From contig CAZEON010000055.1 of the NCBI GenBank assembly GCA_964513975.1, forward strand, positions 1-8,827: DNA of 8,827 nt. Reading direction: 5' to 3'. Positions within the stretch are counted from its first letter, which is position 1. Each line of letters begins with the position of its first letter. This stretch comes from CAZVBV01 sp964513975. GTDB lineage: Bacteria; Patescibacteriota; Gracilibacteria; UBA4473. The position numbers were made by a program, and so were the translations under genes. A model generated the notes under the pieces. That model was not told where the DNA came from and did not search any database. It saw only the letters and a list, made by a program, of their open reading frames with translations. Shown here piece by piece: positions 5,201 through 8,827 of this stretch.

Positions 5201-6642
5201 TGGATTTAACCACGAAGACACTTGCAGAACTTTCACAACTTTTCCAAAGTGGAAAAGCGAGTTCTCGTGAAATTACAGAAGCGTTTATTGCGAATATTGA
5301 AGAACGAGAAAAAGACATCAATGCATTTGTGACGACAACCTTTGATCTCGCACGAGAGATGGCTGACGCCGCCGATTCAAGATTCAAAAACAACACACTC
5401 CTCTCCCCCATCGATGGGATGCCCATTGCACTCAAAGATGTGGTGTGTACGAAAGAAGCAAAAACAACCGCGAGTTCAAATGTCTTGAAAGACTTCCAAT
5501 CTCCGTACGATGCGGAAGTGTGGAAACGATTAAAAGATGCTGGAGTTGTGCTTCTTGGAAAAACGAATACAGATGAATTCACCATGGGAGCATCTACAGA
5601 GACGTCAGCCTTTGGTGTTACTCATAATCCCTATGATTTGAAACGAGTGGCTGGAGGGAGCTCAGGAGGCTCGACAGCTGCAGTCGCGACGAACTTCTGT
5701 ACGGCTGCGATTGGAACTGATACTGGAGGATCTATTCGTCAGCCAGCGCACTTCTGTGGAGTGACAGGTTTGAAGGTATCCTACGGACGTGTCTCTCGTT
5801 GGGGAACAATCCCAATGGCATCAAGTCTTGATACGGTTGGACCGATCGCCAAGACAGCGGAAGACTGTGCGATGATTCTGAACGTCATTGCCGGACAAGA
5901 TAAAAAGGACTCGACAACGCTTCAAACAGACGTTCCTGATTATGTTCAATTGCTTGAAACTTCTATTGAGGGAATGAAAATTGGTGTTCCTGAAGAATAT
6001 TTTGCAACCGAAGGTGTGGACACAGATGTTTTGGAAGTGATCGAATCCACGAAAGCGATTCTCACAGATCTTGGAGCAAAGCTCGTTCCAATTTCTCTTC
6101 CTCATACAGAATACGGATTGCCTGTGTACTACATCATCGCACCGTCAGAGATTTCCGCGAATATGGCACGATTTGATGGAATCCGATTTGGAAGTGGAAA
6201 GGAAGGAAAGACGTTGGAAGACATTTACAAAAAAACACGAGAAGAAGGATTCGGAGATGAATTGAAACGACGGATTTTAATTGGAACCTATGCTTTGAGT
6301 GCGGGATATTACGATGCGTTTTACCGGAAGGCGCAAAAGGTACGAACATTGATTAAAAAAGATTTTGATAATGCTTTTGAGGAAGTAGATGCGATTCTCA
6401 CACCTGTTTCCCCTACTCCTGCCTTTGAGATTGGAGCGAACTCAACACCTCTCCAGATGTATCTCGAAGACACGTTTACGATTCCAGCGAGTTTGGCTGG
6501 TGTGTGTGGAATATCAGTTCCTGTTGGACGATCTGAAAATGGAGCGTTGCCAGTTGGAGCACAATTAATAGGACCTCAATCACGAGAAGATCGGATTTTG
6601 CGTATTGCGCATCACATGCAGAAGTTAATAGTTGAGAGTTAA
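5200..6642 (+). CDS. gatA: Asp-tRNA(Asn)/Glu-tRNA(Gln) amidotransferase subunit A
   Basis: GatA is the amidase that releases ammonia from glutamine and feeds it to GatB. The 480-residue product has the amidase-signature catalytic triad at standard numbering: Lys79 in MPIALKD, cis-Ser154 in AGGSSGGS, and nucleophile Ser178 in GTDTGGSIRQPA. Other family blocks are GKTNTDEFTMGAS (120-132), GLKVSYGRVSRWG (190-202) and ASSLDTVGPIAKT (207-219). The start is the ATG overlapping the gatC stop; an in-frame ATG at 5146 lies inside gatC and is rejected. The last codons run into an array of AGTTNAN heptamers, so the C-terminal LIVES and the stop are repeat-encoded, and the usual ending after the RIAH helix appears replaced. 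Catalytic function should not be affected. Confidence 0.96.
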   Translation: MDLTTKTLAELSQLFQSGKASSREITEAFIANIEEREKDINAFVTTTFDLAREMADAADSRFKNNTLLSPIDGMPIALKDVVCTKEAKTTASSNVLKDFQSPYDAEVWKRLKDAGVVLLGKTNTDEFTMGASTETSAFGVTHNPYDLKRVAGGSSGGSTAAVATNFCTAAIGTDTGGSIRQPAHFCGVTGLKVSYGRVSRWGTIPMASSLDTVGPIAKTAEDCAMILNVIAGQDKKDSTTLQTDVPDYVQLLETSIEGMKIGVPEEYFATEGVDTDVLEVIESTKAILTDLGAKLVPISLPHTEYGLPVYYIIAPSEISANMARFDGIRFGSGKEGKTLEDIYKKTREEGFGDELKRRILIGTYALSAGYYDAFYRKAQKVRTLIKKDFDNAFEEVDAILTPVSPTPAFEIGANSTPLQMYLEDTFTIPASLAGVCGISVPVGRSENGALPVGAQLIGPQSREDRILRIAHHMQKLIVES

Positions 6643-6657
6643 TAGTCTATAGTTAAG
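6623..6657 (+). repeat. Left heptamer array (five AGTTNAN-like units)
   Basis: Five consecutive 7-bp units begin at 6623, 6630, 6637, 6644 and 6651; all begin AGT, and four fit AGTTNAN. Units one and three are identical (AGTTAAT). The array holds the last codons and stop of gatA and ends 3 bp before the ATG of the four-helix-bundle gene. It is mirrored by an inverted array at 7001-7035. Confidence 0.8.
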
Positions 6658-6660
6658 GAA

Positions 6661-7008
6661 ATGAAAAATTACAAAGATTTGCAGGTTTGGCAAAAGGCTT
6701 TCGACCTTAGTGCCAGTGTTTATGGAATAACAAAAAAATTCCCCAAGGAAGAAATTTTTGGAATAACTTCTCAAATGAGACGATGTTCAGTTTCAGTTGT
6801 AAGTAATATTGCAGAAGGACATGGACGAGGAAGTAACAAAGAGTTTTCTCGTTTTTTAAAAATAAGTATTGGTTCTTGTAATGAATTGGAAACTCAAGTA
6901 CTTTTATCAGAAAAAATGAAATACATTGATAAAGAAAAATCTCTTGAATTTCAAGAATCTTGCAACGAAATTATAAAAATGATTCACGGACTTATCAAAA
7001 AACTATGA
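6661..7008 (+). CDS. Four-helix-bundle protein of the 23S rRNA intervening-sequence (IVP) family
   Basis: The 115-residue product carries the complete family signature: YKDLQVWQKAFDLS (4-17), VYGITKKFPKEEIFGITSQMRRCSVSVVSNIAEGHGRGSNKEFSRFLKISIGS (20-72) and ELETQVLLSEKMKYI (75-89). Related proteins are encoded within 23S rRNA intervening sequences, and the same fold is used by Avd of diversity-generating retroelements. The family is a basic-faced bundle that forms ring-shaped oligomers and is thought to bind nucleic acid, but its role is not established. Here it is free-standing rather than inside an rRNA gene. It looks more AT-rich than gatA and carA. AAGGA lies only 2 nt before the ATG. The stop falls in the first unit of the right heptamer array. 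Confidence 0.93.
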   Translation: MKNYKDLQVWQKAFDLSASVYGITKKFPKEEIFGITSQMRRCSVSVVSNIAEGHGRGSNKEFSRFLKISIGSCNELETQVLLSEKMKYIDKEKSLEFQESCNEIIKMIHGLIKKL

Positions 7009-7035
7009 ACTCTAAACTCTTAACTATAAACTTAT
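7001..7035 (-). repeat. Right heptamer array, inverted relative to the left one
   Basis: Five consecutive 7-bp units begin at 7001, 7008, 7015, 7022 and 7029; each begins AACT (AGTT on the minus strand). TATAGTTAAG occurs in both arrays in opposite orientation (6648-6657 and, as its complement, 7019-7028). The array overlaps the last codons of the four-helix-bundle gene and ends 4 bp before the carA ATG. Confidence 0.8.
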
Positions 7036-7039
7036 TCAA

Positions 7040-8122
7040 ATGAAATTATTTCTAGAAAATAAATCGATTTTAGAAGGAGAAAGTTTTGGAGCAAACGTTG
7101 AATCGGAAGGAGAAGTTGTTTTTACCACGGGAATGACTGGGTATTTGGAAATCCTCACCGACCCAAGTTACTATGGACAGATTGTGGTGTTCACTTTTCC
7201 GCTCATTGGGAACTATGGAGTATTCGATAAAGATATTCTCCCCCTTGCAGGGGGAGTTAGAGGGGGTATTGATAAAATGTATGAGTCTCAAAAGATTTGG
7301 GTCAAAGGCGTTATCTTGGCAGAAGATTCAAAAGCGTTTTCACATGAATTGGGAAAGACCCAATTCGCAGCATGGCTTAAGAAGAATAATATCCCTGCGT
7401 TGTCAGGAGTGGACACACGAGCCCTGACACAAGTGATTCGTGAACACGGAGTCTTGCTTGGGAAACTAGGAGCAGAGGCTCCAAAGAAATTTGAAGATCC
7501 ACTGAAAGGACGATATGTTCCGGAAGTTTCTCCTCAAAAAATGGAAATTCTTACTCCCGAGAAACCATGCGGAAAGACAATTGCCTTTATGGATTGTGGA
7601 GCGAAGAACGGAATCTTTCGAAACTTTTTGAAACGGGGTGTAAAGGTAATTCGACTCCCCTTCAATCAGAATCCGTTTAAACTCAAAGAAAAGTTCGATG
7701 GGATCTTTTTCTCAAATGGTCCGGGTGATCCTGAAACGGTTACCGAAACAATCGCGATTGCTCGTGAAGCACTCAAAAAAAACATCCCGATCTTTGGGAT
7801 TTGTCTCGGGAATCAGATGTTGGCACTAGCGGCCGGTGGGAAAACACGAAAGATGAAATACGGACATCGAGGCGTGAACCAACCAGTGCGAGATATGCAG
7901 TCTGGACGATGTTTGATTACGACGCAGAATCACGGATTTGAAGTTGATATGGACAGTTTGCCTGATGACATAATCCCTTGGTTTGAGAATTTAAACGATG
8001 GATCAAATGAAGGACTTAAACATAAAACACGACCGGTGTTCGCGACACAGTTTCATCCAGAAGCCTGCGCGGGACCAGAGGATGCACAGTATTTGTTTGA
8101 TGAGTTTATTAAGACACTTTAA
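7040..8122 (+). CDS. carA: Carbamoyl-phosphate synthase small (glutaminase) subunit
   Basis: CarA hydrolyses glutamine and channels ammonia to CarB for pyrimidine and arginine synthesis. The N-terminal domain shows GEVVFTTGMTGYLEILTDPSY (24-44) and GVDTRALTQVIREHG (123-137). The C-terminal class I glutaminase has FFSNGPGDPE (223-232), the nucleophile Cys255 in FGICLGNQ, TTQNHGFEVD (294-303), and His339/Glu341 in QFHPEA. The 360 residues fall near the family range. Oddly, between GNYGVFDKD (57-65) and YESQKIWVKGVIL (81-93), which are contiguous in E. coli and Bacillus CarA as I recall them, about 15 extra residues appear. Residues 67-76 of these (LPLAGGVRGG) are encoded by a palindromic repeat. 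carB is not in the window. The start is ATG without Shine-Dalgarno, 4 bp after the heptamer array. Confidence 0.96.
   Translation: MKLFLENKSILEGESFGANVESEGEVVFTTGMTGYLEILTDPSYYGQIVVFTFPLIGNYGVFDKDILPLAGGVRGGIDKMYESQKIWVKGVILAEDSKAFSHELGKTQFAAWLKKNNIPALSGVDTRALTQVIREHGVLLGKLGAEAPKKFEDPLKGRYVPEVSPQKMEILTPEKPCGKTIAFMDCGAKNGIFRNFLKRGVKVIRLPFNQNPFKLKEKFDGIFFSNGPGDPETVTETIAIAREALKKNIPIFGICLGNQMLALAAGGKTRKMKYGHRGVNQPVRDMQSGRCLITTQNHGFEVDMDSLPDDIIPWFENLNDGSNEGLKHKTRPVFATQFHPEACAGPEDAQYLFDEFIKTL
7238..7267 (+). repeat. Palindromic repeat inserted in frame in carA
   Basis: CTCCCCCT (7238-7245) and AGGGGGAG (7249-7256) form a perfect 8-bp stem with a 3-nt loop, followed by TTAGAGGGGGT. The 30 bp match, with a few changes, the reverse complement of the intergenic copy at 8663-8693; the last 13 bases, AGTTAGAGGGGGT, are identical. 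It adds ten codons (LPLAGGVRGG) without shifting the frame. Confidence 0.85.
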
Positions 8123-8125
8123 ATC

Positions 8126-8170
8126 CCCGAATCACAACAATGTGTGATTCGGGAGATTTAATCTGTTTTT
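8126..8170 (+). terminator. Probable rho-independent terminator of carA
   Basis: CCCGAATCACA (8126-8136) and TGTGATTCGGG (8143-8153) form an 11-bp perfect stem with a 6-nt loop, starting 3 nt after the carA stop. A small AGATTTAATCT hairpin and T5 (8166-8170) follow. The T-run is further from the main stem than usual. The stem may also serve the convergent small membrane-protein gene. Confidence 0.6.
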
Positions 8171-8384
8171 AGACAGTGGAGGTATTCTGCACTTTAAATG
8201 CTAGAAAACCTATTATTGCTCCAAAGGTTCCTATCATAGATAGAATCCCTTTTTTAACCCCAAAATATTCAGGGAAATTTAAAAAATCTGAAATGAGTAG
8301 CAATATAAAAAATAGCATAAAGGCTATGATAAAACCTTTTTTATTTTTTCTTTTGACCTTATCGGTCTGTTTTTTGTTTTTCAT
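8169..8384 (-). CDS. Small two-helix membrane protein, hypothetical
   Basis: The 71-residue product has a highly basic N-terminus (KNKKQTDKVKRKNKK, 2-16), a hydrophobic segment at about 18-36 (GFIIAFMLFFILLLISDFL), a short loop, and a second hydrophobic segment at about 45-65 ending LAFKVQ. By the positive-inside rule the N-terminus should be cytoplasmic. No named family is recognised. It begins with ATG and has a perfect TATAAT on its strand 14 nt upstream. It converges on carA across a shared terminator. It has no partner gene in the window. Confidence 0.6.
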   Translation of the reverse strand: MKNKKQTDKVKRKNKKGFIIAFMLFFILLLISDFLNFPEYFGVKKGILSMIGTFGAIIGFLAFKVQNTSTV

Positions 8385-8397
8385 CTTTTTAATTTTA

Positions 8398-8403
8398 ATT
8401 ATA
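8398..8403 (-). promoter_or_regulatory. -10 box for the small membrane-protein gene
   Basis: A perfect TATAAT occurs on the minus strand, with a weak TTAAAC at 17 nt (8426-8421). The predicted start is within about 10 nt of the ATG, so the message would be nearly leaderless. The surroundings are very AT-rich, so chance occurrence is possible. Confidence 0.35.
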
Positions 8404-8426
8404 ATTACTTATTAATTTAAGTTTAA

Positions 8427-8576
8427 TTCATCAGCCATGCCGTCACTCGCACAACTGACGAATCAAACTCACCACTGCCGAAAAGAACAAATTTGGCACA
8501 CGTTTTTCTGGAGAAATCGGAGTGCACGAAGTTTTGTTTATAACTTTTTTAGGTCAAAGTCAAATAATAAAAATCA
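8427..8576. other. Intergenic stretch without a convincing gene
   Basis: The plus-strand frame from 8437 has no recognisable domain and runs into the repeat block at 8577. The minus strand has an open frame without a start codon ending ...FDSSVVRVTAWLMN. Its composition is more coding-like than the AT-rich DNA to its left, so a gene relic is possible, but I cannot identify one. Confidence 0.4.
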
Positions 8577-8766
8577 CGTCATTGCGAATCGGGTGATTTC
8601 GATCCCGATGTGTTGGGACAAAAGCATACGATGAAGCAATCTACTTCTAGTTTTTCAAACAAACCCCCTCTAACTTCCCCTTAACAGGGGGAGAAAAAGT
8701 AATCTTTAAAGAAGCTATGTAATTCGAAGTAGATTGCTTCTCCCGCAAAGCGGAGTCGCAATGACG
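8577..8766. repeat. Nested inverted repeat (CGTCATTGCGA ... TCGCAATGACG)
   Basis: Outer arms CGTCATTGCGA (8577-8587) and TCGCAATGACG (8756-8766) and inner arms GAAGCAATCTACTTC (8633-8647) and GAAGTAGATTGCTTC (8726-8740) are exact inverted pairs. Each half resembles the common intergenic repeat that starts CGTCATTGCGA and ends GAAGCAATCTA. Small hairpins lie inside each half (ATCGGG/CCCGAT at 8588-8609; CTCCCGC-AAA-GCGGAG at 8740-8755). Another repeat (8663-8693) occupies the middle. Confidence 0.8.
8663..8693 (-). repeat. Intergenic copy of the repeat found in carA
   Basis: On the minus strand it reads CTCCCCCT, a GTTA loop, AGGGGAAG, then TTAGAGGGGGT. This is 31 bp against 30 bp in carA, with one length change and changes in and next to the loop. 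It sits between the inner arms of the nested inverted repeat at 8577-8766. Confidence 0.8.
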
Positions 8767-8784
8767 AAAAATTTAATTAATCCA

Positions 8785-8818
8785 CAATAAACCACCGGCT
8801 AAGCCGGTGGGAATATTG
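8785..8818. repeat. GC-rich hairpin near the right edge
   Basis: CCACCGGC (8792-8799) and GCCGGTGG (8803-8810) form an 8-bp stem with the loop TAA; CAATA (8785-8789) and TATTG (8814-8818) extend it after an internal loop. On the minus strand TTTATT follows the stem, so it could terminate a gene lying to the right of the window, or it may be one more dispersed palindrome. Confidence 0.55.
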
Positions 8819-8827
8819 AAGGTTATA

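Larger units (their letters stand above)
6623..7035 (+). mobile_element. Putative heptamer-bounded four-helix-bundle cassette
   Basis: A single 115-codon gene is enclosed by inverted heptamer arrays: AGTTNAN units to the left, AACTNTN units to the right. The whole 413-bp block separates gatA from carA with only 4 bp to the carA ATG. Both arrays overlap stop codons (gatA on the left, the cassette gene on the right). There is no transposase. That the block is mobile is inference from its boundaries, its AT-rich content and its position between housekeeping genes. Confidence 0.4.

Noticed and set aside
6623..7035. Heptamer arrays as CRISPR or as part of an rRNA intervening sequence
   Set aside because: Units are 7 bp without spacers, and the flanking genes are gatA and carA, with no rRNA sequence around them.
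8437..8634. 65-codon plus-strand reading frame from ATG at 8437
   Set aside because: No recognisable domain, unusual composition (many Trp, His, Arg), no ribosome-binding site, and its last third is made of the repeat at 8577-8647.
1..8827. UGA read as glycine or tryptophan (Gracilibacteria/Absconditabacteria-type code)
   Set aside because: TGA closes several genes at family-appropriate lengths and overlaps the recO start as TGATG; the recognised genes have no internal TGA.
1..8827. tRNA, rRNA or riboswitch
   Set aside because: I saw no cloverleaf, rRNA or riboswitch consensus by eye; a covariance-model search would be needed to exclude small RNAs.

Overview
The window reads like a chromosomal segment of a small-genome bacterium, most likely from the candidate phyla radiation (a Peregrinibacteria-like lineage would fit, but this is a low-confidence guess). 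Reasons: compact housekeeping genes, few Shine-Dalgarno sequences, moderate AT-richness, a FISUMP-type surface-protein end, and many short dispersed palindromes. UGA is a genuine stop here: ftsX ends in a TGA that overlaps the recO ATG, and recO, the DUF559 gene and the four-helix-bundle gene all end in TGA. This argues against the lineages that read UGA as glycine.

Layout. Positions 1-226 (+) hold the last 74 codons of a FISUMP/C-type-lectin-like protein. A perfect 32-bp palindrome (279-310) lies between it and the convergent gene tgt (328-1458, -). Next on the minus strand is a probable transcription unit, in transcription order: a 51-residue zinc-ribbon protein (3903-3748), a cytidylyltransferase-like nucleotidyltransferase (3671-3267), ftsX (3127-2282) and recO (2282-1608). 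ftsX and recO overlap as TGATG. A dispersed palindromic repeat (3178-3265) sits between the nucleotidyltransferase and ftsX. An accessory stretch (3904-4860) holds a DUF559 endonuclease-like gene (4748-4374, -) bracketed by inverted copies of one palindrome; the downstream copy is split by a second repeat family. On the plus strand follow gatC-gatA (TAATG overlap), a 413-bp four-helix-bundle (23S rRNA IVP family) cassette bounded by inverted heptamer arrays, and carA. carA carries an in-frame copy of a palindromic repeat that recurs outside genes at 8663-8693. The right end (8405-8827) holds a small membrane-protein promoter and nested repeats, with no convincing gene.

The core genes serve tRNA maturation (Tgt, GatCA), recombination repair (RecO), division/cell-wall control (FtsX) and carbamoyl-phosphate synthesis (CarA). 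The partners gatB, ftsE and carB are not in the window. The most unusual content is the repeat ecology: at least five short palindromic or heptameric repeat types, three of them touching coding sequence (the carA insertion, the gatA C-terminus and the DUF559 boundaries).
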